A stretch of DNA of 46,066 bases from a virus, in the IMG/VR virus record IMGVR_UViG_3300035698_020066, positions 1 through 46,066 of that record. One strand, given 5' to 3'. Of this stretch, positions 34,411 through 42,550 are shown piece by piece (the first letter of the stretch is position 1; the number at the start of each line of letters is the position of its first letter). A program made the translations under genes and the position numbers. The notes beneath the pieces were generated by a model that did no database searches, was not told where the DNA came from, and was given only the letters and a program-made list of their open reading frames with translations.

Positions 34411-35133
34411 ATGCCAGTAACACCCTACCCTATAGATGGAATAGTTTATAACACAGATGGAATCACCGTTGTAAACGGAGCTACCGTCAGACTTCTTAAT
34501 CAGCGCACCGGAGGCATAGCATCAGGAACGTCAAACTCATCAGGAGTATTTTTAATCGACCTTGCCAACGCCAGCGGTGATGATTACAATAACGCAGATG
34601 ATATCACAGTGGAAGCGGTGAGCGGGAATAAGATCAAGCAGTACCAGACAACCGTTGACACAATCGAAGGCAAGGAAGAGAATGTCAGCCTGACGCTTGA
34701 ATACAACGATCCCATGGCATTGATGGTAGATTTTTTTAATGGCAGATGGAACAAGGCAAACACCGATGTAATAAAGCCGAGCATCCAAGCAATATATAAC
34801 CTCCAAGGCCTGGACTGGGCAAACTCTGATTATGTTCTACTATACGCAGTCGATGCGCAATACAGGGCAGTAGGCCTTGGTGGGACAGATTGGGAAGATA
34901 AGCCCATGATCAGTGTGGATATTAGAACCACATACAAGAAAGCAGAGGTAGCACAGGTAAGAGCGCACCTGGCCAAGCTGCAGACAGAAGCGTACAGGAT
35001 TATCAAGTTGAAGGTGGATCCTGCTAACAATTTCTTATTACTTCTCCCAATGAGATCCCGAGATTTTACAGACAAGATGTCTGGCATTGGACGAGTGGTC
35101 ATCGATTGCCAGCTCACCAGGTGGGCAGCATGA
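34411..35133 (+). CDS. Ig-like module fused to tail-terminator-like protein, 240 aa
   Basis: Residues 1-100 are the shared Ig-like module (MPVTPYPIDGIVYNTDG, VNGATVRLLNQRTGG, SSGVFLIDLANAS, NADDITVEAVSGNK). Residues about 105-240 form a second domain with DPMALMVDFFN at the start and a beta-alpha layout ending RVVIDCQLTRWAA. Its size and place between adaptor and tail tube fit a tail terminator, which caps the tail at the head side. An N-terminal Ig-like part on this protein would decorate the neck. Confidence 0.6.
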   Translation: MPVTPYPIDGIVYNTDGITVVNGATVRLLNQRTGGIASGTSNSSGVFLIDLANASGDDYNNADDITVEAVSGNKIKQYQTTVDTIEGKEENVSLTLEYNDPMALMVDFFNGRWNKANTDVIKPSIQAIYNLQGLDWANSDYVLLYAVDAQYRAVGLGGTDWEDKPMISVDIRTTYKKAEVAQVRAHLAKLQTEAYRIIKLKVDPANNFLLLLPMRSRDFTDKMSGIGRVVIDCQLTRWAA

Positions 35134-35243
35134 GCAAGAAATGCGATAAATGTAAAGGTACAGGGGGAGTGGAACGATCAGGAATATTCACACAGTGCGA
35201 TTATTGTGACGGTACCGGAGAGGTGGACACAAATGGAACTTAA
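35130..35243 (+). CDS. DnaJ-type zinc-finger microprotein, 37 aa
   Basis: It starts in an ATGA overlap with the previous stop. CDKCKGTGG and CDYCDGTGE are two C-x2-C-x-G-T-G repeats, the zinc-finger unit of DnaJ; exactly one pair is present, enough for one zinc site. No J domain is present. It might act as a small chaperone or protein-binding finger in tail assembly. Confidence 0.65.
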   Translation: MSKKCDKCKGTGGVERSGIFTQCDYCDGTGEVDTNGT

Positions 35244-35358
35244 TGAATTATTGGAAGATATCCAGAGAAAGGAAGGATCAGCAATGGACTTCTACAGCCT
35301 ACGATCAGAAATTATCAGACACCTGCAGAACACCAAGAAAGGGGGTAGGACCAGATGA
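35233..35358 (+). CDS. small helical protein, 41 aa
   Basis: GGAGAGGTGG precedes the ATG at 35233, which lies inside the end of the previous gene. The product is helical and charged (ELNELLEDIQRKEGS…LRSEIIRHLQNTKKG). Its stop overlaps the tail-tube start. Family unknown; operon coupling supports it. Confidence 0.5.
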   Translation: MELNELLEDIQRKEGSAMDFYSLRSEIIRHLQNTKKGGRTR

Positions 35359-36302
35359 CTACTCCCACAGCGATATCATGGTTGAAGTACGGCTGGGAAA
35401 CAACATTCGCAACCGTGACAACAAACTTCGATAAGCAATTCGGTAGGGACGTTAGGATAGGCAGCCTTACCAGGAGAAATAATGTACAAAGAATGTACAG
35501 CTGTGGATATAGGAACGCCCAGGTGCTGCAACCTTTGAAATTTGAAGGCATGAAAGTCATCGAATGCGCACTGGCGAACCCCTGGGCATTTAAGGGGATC
35601 CTGGGAGCATCAGCCACAACCGGAGCAGGACCGTACACTCACACCTTCACGGAGGCTGACGCATTAACATCATTCAGCATTGAGAACAACATCCCAACCG
35701 ATACAGCGAGCGTGGCCAAGCTCCTTGGGTGCGCATTTAAAAGCATAACATTGTCAAACAATGTTGGCGAAGTATCCAGGATGAGACTGACCGTCCCATT
35801 TGCAAACGAGACTCACGGCAGCACAACCAGCGCAAAGGTGGCAGAGACATTCGCCCCGATGGTGTTCAGTCATGGAACTATCGAGTTGCCAAATGGAACA
35901 ACGCTTAGTAGATTGCAATCGGTGGACCTCACCATAAACATGAACGTGCAATATTTATGGGGTGGTGGATCCAGGTTCGCATCAGCAGGTGTAGGACTCG
36001 CAAGAGAATATAGTGTTAACATTACCAAGACTTATGAAGGTGTGACAGACCTCCTTCATAAGTTATACGGTGGCGCAACCGGACCAGTGGTAGCACCAGC
36101 AGAGACAGCAACCATGGAACTGGTATGGGACAACGGTCTGACCGGAACGAGTCAACGTCAGATATCTGCATTATTTACCGGAGTGCAATTGGATGAGCAT
36201 AACATGCCCCAGGACCCCACAGCAGTCATCATGGAGAGCGCACCCTTAATGATGCGATCATTGGGAGTGACAGCAATAAATAACACATCAGCAGTACCAT
36301 AG
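35355..36302 (+). CDS. tail tube protein, 315 aa
   Basis: The start SWLKYGWETTFAT is like the tube-protein opening of siphoviruses (Y-G-x-E-x-x-F/Y). The middle has long alternating beta strands (AFKSITLSNNVGEVSRMRLTV) and a final TAVIMESAPLMMRSLGV region resembling the tube fold's last strands. Location before tail chaperones and tape measure is the standard order. Size is on the large side, suggesting an added surface domain. Confidence 0.75.
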   Translation: MTTPTAISWLKYGWETTFATVTTNFDKQFGRDVRIGSLTRRNNVQRMYSCGYRNAQVLQPLKFEGMKVIECALANPWAFKGILGASATTGAGPYTHTFTEADALTSFSIENNIPTDTASVAKLLGCAFKSITLSNNVGEVSRMRLTVPFANETHGSTTSAKVAETFAPMVFSHGTIELPNGTTLSRLQSVDLTINMNVQYLWGGGSRFASAGVGLAREYSVNITKTYEGVTDLLHKLYGGATGPVVAPAETATMELVWDNGLTGTSQRQISALFTGVQLDEHNMPQDPTAVIMESAPLMMRSLGVTAINNTSAVP

Positions 36303-36319
36303 AGCGAGGAGGATATATC

Positions 36320-36673
36320 ATGACACAGAAAACAGTAAAGATTGATTACAAGGGTAAGCAGGAAGAAGTCACTATCAGGAAGATGGGATGGGCAGAGAAG
36401 AATGACCTGATGGAACGTAACACCGAAACGATCCAAGAAGGGAAGAAATCCAAGATTACCATGCACCCATTCAAAATTCGGAATGAGGCATTCAAGGCAT
36501 GCTATGTGACAGGACCGTTCAGTATAGCGCACATGGAAAGCGAGACTGACGATGAATCCATGCGAGCCTTTGAATTTTTATACCAAGAGATCGAGAAGTA
36601 TAATAAGATATCTGAAGAGACAAAAAAAAAATTAGAGAAGCCGCCAGCAACGGAACAAAAGACCCAACAGTAA
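36320..36673 (+). CDS. tail assembly chaperone (gpG-like), 117 aa
   Basis: GAGGAGG precedes the ATG. It begins with a beta segment (TVKIDYKGKQEEVTIRKMGWAEKND) and ends in a charged helix with TKKKLEKPP. Between tail tube and tape measure, a protein of this size is the gpG-type chaperone that coats the tape measure. A run of ten A near its 3' end allows a -1 shift into a second open frame, giving a longer product. Confidence 0.75.
   Translation: MTQKTVKIDYKGKQEEVTIRKMGWAEKNDLMERNTETIQEGKKSKITMHPFKIRNEAFKACYVTGPFSIAHMESETDDESMRAFEFLYQEIEKYNKISEETKKKLEKPPATEQKTQQ
36622..36631 (+). promoter_or_regulatory. -1 ribosomal frameshift site
   Basis: Ten consecutive A give several A-AAA-AAA slippery heptamers. 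The zero frame reads ACA-AAA-AAA-AAA-TTA; a shift of -1 reads ATT-AGA-GAA and opens a frame that continues to 36837. This is the standard device for making gpG and gpGT chaperones in a fixed ratio. Confidence 0.75.
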
Positions 36674-36837
36674 CAAAGTACATAGCATATTACAACTTCG
36701 CAAGGAAATTCGGATTCACTCCTGAACAGGTTGATAAGATGGATCATGAAATGGTTGAAGCATTCAGTATAATACTACAAGAAAAGGAAGAGAACTCTGA
36801 TGGAATTGAATGGGAAAATGTTGAGGATGCACCATAA
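36632..36837 (+). CDS. frameshifted extension of the tail chaperone (gpT-like)
   Basis: This frame has no convincing start of its own and is reached by the -1 shift at 36622-36631. It encodes TKYIAYYNFARKFGF, TPEQVDKMDHEMVEAF, then an acidic tail ending WENVEDAP. The Y-x-x-x-x-x-F-G-x-x-P-x-x-V pattern is that of tail chaperone C-terminal parts. The stop at 36835-36837 overlaps the tape-measure start by one base. Confidence 0.7.
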
Positions 36838-38024
36838 TGGCTGAAGTATTCGGGATGGAAGTTAATATGAAGTTGATTCCTGACAACCTGGACGATTTTG
36901 TTAAGCAGGTCGAAGGCAGTGTCAAAAATATCAGGGCCAATGTTACAGCTCAAGTAGGTTCCATGGTGAGCGGTATGCAGAGCGGAGCATTCGGTACAGG
37001 ATCAGGCGCAGAAGGCATAGCAGGAATCGTGGGCAAGATGACTGGTGCGACACGACTCATAACAGAAGCAATCAAGCCCATCACCGATACAATAAAAAGA
37101 ATATTTAGTCTAATAGAGAACAGCAGCCCATACCTTAAAGGCATAATGGGTATTTTTGAGAGAGCAACTATGTACTTCTTCAAACCATTTGGAGATTTCC
37201 TTGCAACATTATTAAAGCCCCTGGCTATTACATTATTAAAGGCATCAACATCCTGGATGCAAATGTTCAGGAAAACCACACCTGAAGAAAAACCAGCAGA
37301 AGGTGCAGCATTAGGATCCTCTGAACAGGGAGAAGAAATAGCGAAAAACATAGCAGCAGCATTTAAAGGTGTTTTCGATTTAGGTGTTTGGCTGGGAGAC
37401 AACCTGGCAGAATTTGTCATTGGCACATTTAACTTCGGAGTATGGCTGGGTGATCAACTTGCTGAATTCTTGATAGGAGCATTCAACCTCGGAGTATGGC
37501 TGGGCGAGAAGATAGCAGAATACATAACCGGAGATTTTGATATCGGGGAATGGCTCGGTGACAACTTTGGGGAATTCTTCGAAAATCTATTTGATATCGG
37601 GGAATGGCTCGGTGACAAAATAGCTGAGTATATAACCGGAACATTTGACATTGGGCAATGGCTCGGTGATCAATTCTGGAGCTTCATAACAGGATCCTTC
37701 GATTTTGGTACATGGCTGATAGATCACATATGGGACTTTTTAACAGGGAAATCCAAGAACGCTCTGCCATATTTTGATGAACCCTACCCTCCTAAACAAT
37801 CAGGCACAGACTTTGTCCAAGAGACCGGATTGTATCAATTGCATAGAGGGGAAAAAGTGGTCAGTGCTGGAACCCCGAAAACCACTGAATCCAAGATCAT
37901 ACAATTCAGCCCACAGATAACAGTGCAAGGAGGCATAAGGAGCGATGTAGACATAGATAGCATCATGAACCGGATGTCCAGGAGAGCAGAGACTTTAATG
38001 AGATCACAGGCGATGCCATTATGA
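36837..38024 (+). CDS. tape measure protein, short, with 18-residue repeats
   Basis: 395 aa, following the frameshift chaperones. The N-terminal part is helical and Gly/Ala-rich (…GMQSGAFGTGSGAEGIAG…) with hydrophobic segments (about 90-145). Residues 180-305 are seven tandem 18-residue units of pattern F-D-I-G-x-W-L-G-D-x-x-A-E-x-x-x-G-x. The C-terminal part has LHRGEKVVSAG, a motif that ends many tape measures. Tape measures often exceed 600 aa, so the tail may be short. It is injected or sits in the tube lumen. Confidence 0.75.
   Translation: MAEVFGMEVNMKLIPDNLDDFVKQVEGSVKNIRANVTAQVGSMVSGMQSGAFGTGSGAEGIAGIVGKMTGATRLITEAIKPITDTIKRIFSLIENSSPYLKGIMGIFERATMYFFKPFGDFLATLLKPLAITLLKASTSWMQMFRKTTPEEKPAEGAALGSSEQGEEIAKNIAAAFKGVFDLGVWLGDNLAEFVIGTFNFGVWLGDQLAEFLIGAFNLGVWLGEKIAEYITGDFDIGEWLGDNFGEFFENLFDIGEWLGDKIAEYITGTFDIGQWLGDQFWSFITGSFDFGTWLIDHIWDFLTGKSKNALPYFDEPYPPKQSGTDFVQETGLYQLHRGEKVVSAGTPKTTESKIIQFSPQITVQGGIRSDVDIDSIMNRMSRRAETLMRSQAMPL
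37374..37751 (+). repeat. seven tandem 54-bp repeats in the tape measure
   Basis: Each unit codes for 18 residues starting F-D/N-x-G-x-W-L-G-D. Two of the central units share long identical DNA stretches, so copy number could change by recombination. Repeat number would set tail length in steps. Confidence 0.8.
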
Positions 38025-38152
38025 CAGATAAAATAGGAGAGATGCAACGCAGCATAGACACAAAACTGAACATCATAATGAGCAAGATTGACCGGATGGA
38101 TAACAGGATAAGGGAACTTAGCAGAAAGAATTTAATGAGACCAAAGGGATAA
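38021..38152 (+). CDS. small helical protein, 43 aa
   Basis: It begins in an ATGA overlap with the tape measure and ends overlapping the next ATG. It is a single amphipathic helix with regular hydrophobic spacing (IGEMQRSIDTKLNIIMSKID, then RMDNRIREL). Short helical proteins here may pair with the tape measure. Family unknown. Confidence 0.5.
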   Translation: MTDKIGEMQRSIDTKLNIIMSKIDRMDNRIRELSRKNLMRPKG

Positions 38153-38556
38153 TGACGAACACCACAATATCAGGCATAGTGCTGGACGGTGATGGAAACA
38201 CCGTCATCGATGACAACACCTGCAACAAGGAAGCGATCCTATCCCCATTACCCTTATACACAGAAGATTCAGACGGTACGGACGTCTTCGACTTCGGTGG
38301 AGTTATCAAGACCATAACTCTTACAGGTACAATAAAGGGTGTTAACAGAGATGCAGTAAAGGATTTTATCGATAGCATAGAATTATTGATCCAGGGTCAC
38401 CAGGACACTGACGCAGGATACCCCTTGATACTTGTGGACGATTTAAGGGGCACAATAAAAGTTAAAGTCCAGAGCCTAAATTCAAGCCAGATAGGTGGAC
38501 AACCAATAAAGGCGTCCTGGACATTAAAACTTATTGAATCCAGTGATAACTCATGA
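38152..38556 (+). CDS. tail-tip/baseplate-like beta protein, 134 aa
   Basis: All-beta product: TTISGIVLDGDGNTVIDD, GGVIKTITLTGTIKG, then a helix FIDSIELLIQGHQDT and LRGTIKVKVQSLNS, ending SWTLKLIESS. The pattern of a strand pair, a helix and a final strand with T-L-x-L-x-E matches small distal-tail proteins. Position after the tape measure agrees. The next gene begins 5 nt after its stop. Confidence 0.6.
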   Translation: MTNTTISGIVLDGDGNTVIDDNTCNKEAILSPLPLYTEDSDGTDVFDFGGVIKTITLTGTIKGVNRDAVKDFIDSIELLIQGHQDTDAGYPLILVDDLRGTIKVKVQSLNSSQIGGQPIKASWTLKLIESSDNS

Positions 38557-38560
38557 TGAA

Positions 38561-41500
38561 ATGGCCGACAACGTCAATGTATTCAATATAGGAATCATTA
38601 TCATAGTGGTTGCGTTATTCGGTGCCACAACGGTGATGTGGGAATTCTCCAAGGAAGATACAACGCTTAGAAGGGATGGCATCATAATCGCTGAAGAGCG
38701 ATGGATAATTGAAGCGCAGCGCACCTACATCAATAAAGACAGCTGGTACGATCGTAACATCAAATGTCCCAGGATCATAGCAAATGGTGGAAAAGAGACA
38801 GCAACCAGGTGTTACTATCCATCTAATTATTATGAGCAATTAAGCCGATCCCTGATAAGCACAGATATCGAGATAAAGAATTCTACAGATTCGTTTAATG
38901 TGATCAAAGAGGTTCCTTTTTATCAGTACGGCACCAGAGGATCCTACGCAGGAAAACTTAACGAGGATATGCTATTCAATAAAACAAGCGATGATATAGA
39001 GAAAACCCCTGAATCTTACATCACCACATGGGACCCAAAGGATAATAGGCAATATAGGATGGTTTGGAGGGTTGACAAATTGAAGGATCAACCGCTGCCA
39101 GATGGCGAATACACACAATGCGTGTACAAAGCTCGGTACATAACCATAAATCTCAAGGAAAGCTGCAAACATCTGGACAAAGCCTTGGTGGATGGATCAA
39201 GGATCCAATTCTTTTTTAAGGCAGCAAGAGGTGATCAAAAACACGACATAGTATTCGTGGATCCTCATAGAGATATCAATGATGAAATCTTAATAACATC
39301 CACAAACAAGATACTATTCAATGCATCATTCCCAGCAAGAATCCTATTTAGTAAGGCAATCCTGAAGATCAATGCAACATACGACAACTTCACGTATGAT
39401 GACTTTGAGGACGGAGTAATGGATACGATCTTATGGGGATCATCCACTTATGGGGATTGTAGCCCTGTATCTGCAGGGGTAGTAGTAGAACAGAATGGGG
39501 AACTTTCAGCATATGCAAATTGTGTGAGTAACCAGAATCAAGGTTCAAACTTCTGGTATCTTGATGATATTAGAGGAAAATTTTCAAGGATTGAATTCGA
39601 CATATCAAACCCACAAAGGACCACGCCGACCAATCTGCAATCATTCTCTATATGTATGTACAATAAATCAACTCCTCCCCTTCTTACAGCTGACTGTCCT
39701 GATCAGTATTTAATAATAAATGGGGATTATAATGGAGATGCCCAACCAAAAAGGGATCATATGAACGTTAGCTTAATATGTCACCCTAACCTTACAATAG
39801 ACATTTATCTTGGTGAAGAACTAAATAAATCGATGGATGCAAGCGGTACAAACTTCTCGAATTGGTATTTAATGTTTAGGGCTGAATCATCAAATGGGAA
39901 TAATTATGCATACATGAACATTTCAAATTTTAATATCACAAGACCGTACCCTCACAACATAAGCATTAAAATAAATGGGAGCATTATAACCAAACCAGGA
40001 AGAAGACCCAATGTAACAACAATAAATGTCACCGGAGCACTTAATAATTATAGCGCAGTATGCACCCCATCTGGGGATAATTGCACTATCCCTATTTATT
40101 TCAACAACTCAATACTACCCTTATACATAGAATATAGTTTTTTCATGAATTATACAAACATAACCCCTATGGGGAACTGCACATTCAATGATGCCAGGAG
40201 TGAGACATTCTATGAATACGGAACAATCATGAAAATCGAATGCAATGTTACATCTCAAATATTGGTGGATCATGATGCGGAGAATTTCACAGTGCAAGCA
40301 GGAGTACCCTATAACTATACAATAGACCTCCTGAGAAGAAGAACAGATAATGAATCAATGACAACAGGGAATATCAATAGTACCCTGAACGCCACAATCC
40401 TACTGAACGAAAGATATGACGTGACAAGCGCAACCATTGATATTATTGGAAATTTGAGCAATGGAGAATACCCTCATAACCTAACAATTATCATAGGCAA
40501 TGATACCCAGACATTCTTGGGAGAGATAGTGGGGAGCGAATCATATTATTATAAGCATGCCTGCACGCAAGGATCGGAAGTGGAATCTTGCAACATCACG
40601 ATGGGATCGCCAGGATCCAAATTATTCTATATCAACGTAAGTCCAGCAACCGTGAAGAGCGATAATAACCTGACAGCGATAAATTACACCTTCAGCATAA
40701 GTGGATTCCAGATTGATAAAGAAAACTCTATGGATTATACCATGTACTTCAATGATACCAATAGCACTACCAACAAACTTAACATATCAACAGCTGCAGT
40801 ACCATTATACATTTATGATAATTTCCAAGATAATAAGAGCAGCTCAAGATCATGGGATCAATGGAGCGTAACAGGAGGAGATGCAAGCTGGAATTATAAC
40901 ATCTCAGAGGGTGGGGATAGATATAAAGATGGATACTTTGAGACCTGGTGCTCCGCAAGAACAGGTCTATCCAAATATTATTGTGGTGAAATCCCATTAT
41001 ACATCACAAGCACTGACCTTGATATCAGAGATCATACTTTATTTAATATTGATTATTCCATAGAAACCTACGCATTACCAGTAGGATCTGATTGTTATGT
41101 ATTTGCGAAGGGAGCATTATATTTATACGATGGGGCGACAACGGTAGAAATAACTGGAGCCACAGTAAGATCCAATATCACTATAAAGAATGTCCCAATA
41201 TCCAGCCAAAATTGGGAAGTATACAGGAATGATGCATACTTAAATAGCATATCAACATCCAACCTTAATGCAAATTCAGAATGGCAATTAAGATACTACG
41301 CAGCCACGTCTAAATCAGGAGCATGTTATTCAAGCAATCAGCACGCAGTATTCATCAAGATTTATAATGTGGAGCTCGGAGGAACCGCTTTAAATTTAAG
41401 CACACATAATATTAACTATTCATCCAATGCTACCACAATAACTGACATTTTATACACAGCCACCACAAACATAACTGCAGCTACAATATCATCAGCAGAA

Positions 41501-42550
41501 ATCTATGAGCCAGATGGCACAAACGTATTCTTCGATATCAGTAATGACGCTGGAATGAATTGGTCCAGGGCAGACGTTGGAGTAAGAACTGTACTATACG
41601 ATCAAGGGGGCCAAAGGACAAATCTTATGGTAAGAATCAATATGACCACTGAGGATGCAACGATAAGCCCCAATGTCAAGCAATTCCAGGTGATCATATC
41701 TCCAGGTGCTGCAGCCAATATCACCATAGACATTGGTAATGATGGCACAAATGACTGCACAATAGAAGAGGAACTTAATGCAAGCTCATCACCCCAGAAC
41801 TGCACAGTAGATCAAAATACAATAACTGATTATATAGGTGAGAACTGCGAAGGAATGATCACATGCAACATCCAAAATAAGATAGCAGTAGGATCCACTG
41901 GTGGGACTATGATGCTTCATAACACCAATATCACAAGCAGCATCAATCCAATAGAAATAGATAGCGCATACGTGGACAAAAGGAACAATACAGGAATTAA
42001 AGCTATATTCAGCGGTGGCAAAGCATACTATAAAAACATAAAATTCGATTATCAAGGATCGCACAACCTGTCAATGTCAATATATTGGCTGGGAGAAGAT
42101 AAACAAATAGCCAACTTCCATGTGAGGTATAGCAATTTTAATCTATCATACCCATCAAGCATTTATTATTATGACGTTTTGCCTGCAGGCAGACAATCTC
42201 AGAACGTAAGCCCCAGGGGACAGAAAAATGATACTCCAATGATCACCATCCGAGCGATTGATACTGACAGCCCATTCGATTTATATGTACGCAGCAATGC
42301 CACGATCAATGAGACCGTTAATATCAGCATAGCGTCATCATACGATTCAAATGCAGGCATAATCCTTAACGATTCAGCTCAGAAGGTATGCAGCACCATC
42401 AATCCAGGGGGCAACTGCACAATGTGGAACTTTTGGGATTTTGGGTTAATGACATACAGGTTCTACCATCCATGGTTTTATTATAGCGCAATATGCAGCG
42501 ACTGCGTGATAACGGAAGAGTTTTATAATACCAATATCCTGGTGGACTAA
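38561..42550 (+). CDS. giant membrane-anchored glycoprotein in the tail cluster, 1329 aa
   Basis: ATG 38561 is preferred; a TTG at 38534 would overlap the previous gene. Residues about 8-28 form one membrane helix (IGIIIIVVALFGATTVMW). A Cys-containing segment follows, then a concanavalin-like part (YDDFEDGVMDTILWGSS, about 280-470) and long sequon-rich beta regions, with a second FQDNKSSSRSWDQWSVTGG segment near 750 and a C-terminal domain ending in several Cys. It lies between two tail-tip genes, so a tail fibre or receptor-binding protein is likely. The membrane helix is odd for a virion protein and recalls the giant protein at 15655. Confidence 0.65.
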   Translation: MADNVNVFNIGIIIIVVALFGATTVMWEFSKEDTTLRRDGIIIAEERWIIEAQRTYINKDSWYDRNIKCPRIIANGGKETATRCYYPSNYYEQLSRSLISTDIEIKNSTDSFNVIKEVPFYQYGTRGSYAGKLNEDMLFNKTSDDIEKTPESYITTWDPKDNRQYRMVWRVDKLKDQPLPDGEYTQCVYKARYITINLKESCKHLDKALVDGSRIQFFFKAARGDQKHDIVFVDPHRDINDEILITSTNKILFNASFPARILFSKAILKINATYDNFTYDDFEDGVMDTILWGSSTYGDCSPVSAGVVVEQNGELSAYANCVSNQNQGSNFWYLDDIRGKFSRIEFDISNPQRTTPTNLQSFSICMYNKSTPPLLTADCPDQYLIINGDYNGDAQPKRDHMNVSLICHPNLTIDIYLGEELNKSMDASGTNFSNWYLMFRAESSNGNNYAYMNISNFNITRPYPHNISIKINGSIITKPGRRPNVTTINVTGALNNYSAVCTPSGDNCTIPIYFNNSILPLYIEYSFFMNYTNITPMGNCTFNDARSETFYEYGTIMKIECNVTSQILVDHDAENFTVQAGVPYNYTIDLLRRRTDNESMTTGNINSTLNATILLNERYDVTSATIDIIGNLSNGEYPHNLTIIIGNDTQTFLGEIVGSESYYYKHACTQGSEVESCNITMGSPGSKLFYINVSPATVKSDNNLTAINYTFSISGFQIDKENSMDYTMYFNDTNSTTNKLNISTAAVPLYIYDNFQDNKSSSRSWDQWSVTGGDASWNYNISEGGDRYKDGYFETWCSARTGLSKYYCGEIPLYITSTDLDIRDHTLFNIDYSIETYALPVGSDCYVFAKGALYLYDGATTVEITGATVRSNITIKNVPISSQNWEVYRNDAYLNSISTSNLNANSEWQLRYYAATSKSGACYSSNQHAVFIKIYNVELGGTALNLSTHNINYSSNATTITDILYTATTNITAATISSAEIYEPDGTNVFFDISNDAGMNWSRADVGVRTVLYDQGGQRTNLMVRINMTTEDATISPNVKQFQVIISPGAAANITIDIGNDGTNDCTIEEELNASSSPQNCTVDQNTITDYIGENCEGMITCNIQNKIAVGSTGGTMMLHNTNITSSINPIEIDSAYVDKRNNTGIKAIFSGGKAYYKNIKFDYQGSHNLSMSIYWLGEDKQIANFHVRYSNFNLSYPSSIYYYDVLPAGRQSQNVSPRGQKNDTPMITIRAIDTDSPFDLYVRSNATINETVNISIASSYDSNAGIILNDSAQKVCSTINPGGNCTMWNFWDFGLMTYRFYHPWFYYSAICSDCVITEEFYNTNILVD

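Noticed and set aside
36622-36631. A10 run as a simple sequencing error splitting one gene
   Set aside because: It cannot be excluded, but the split lies exactly where tail chaperone genes use programmed shifting, so the functional reading is preferred.
36950-37426. 158-codon open frame on the minus strand under the tape measure
   Set aside because: It mirrors the Gly/Ala-rich, repeat-built coding strand; the + strand gene has correct position and coupling.
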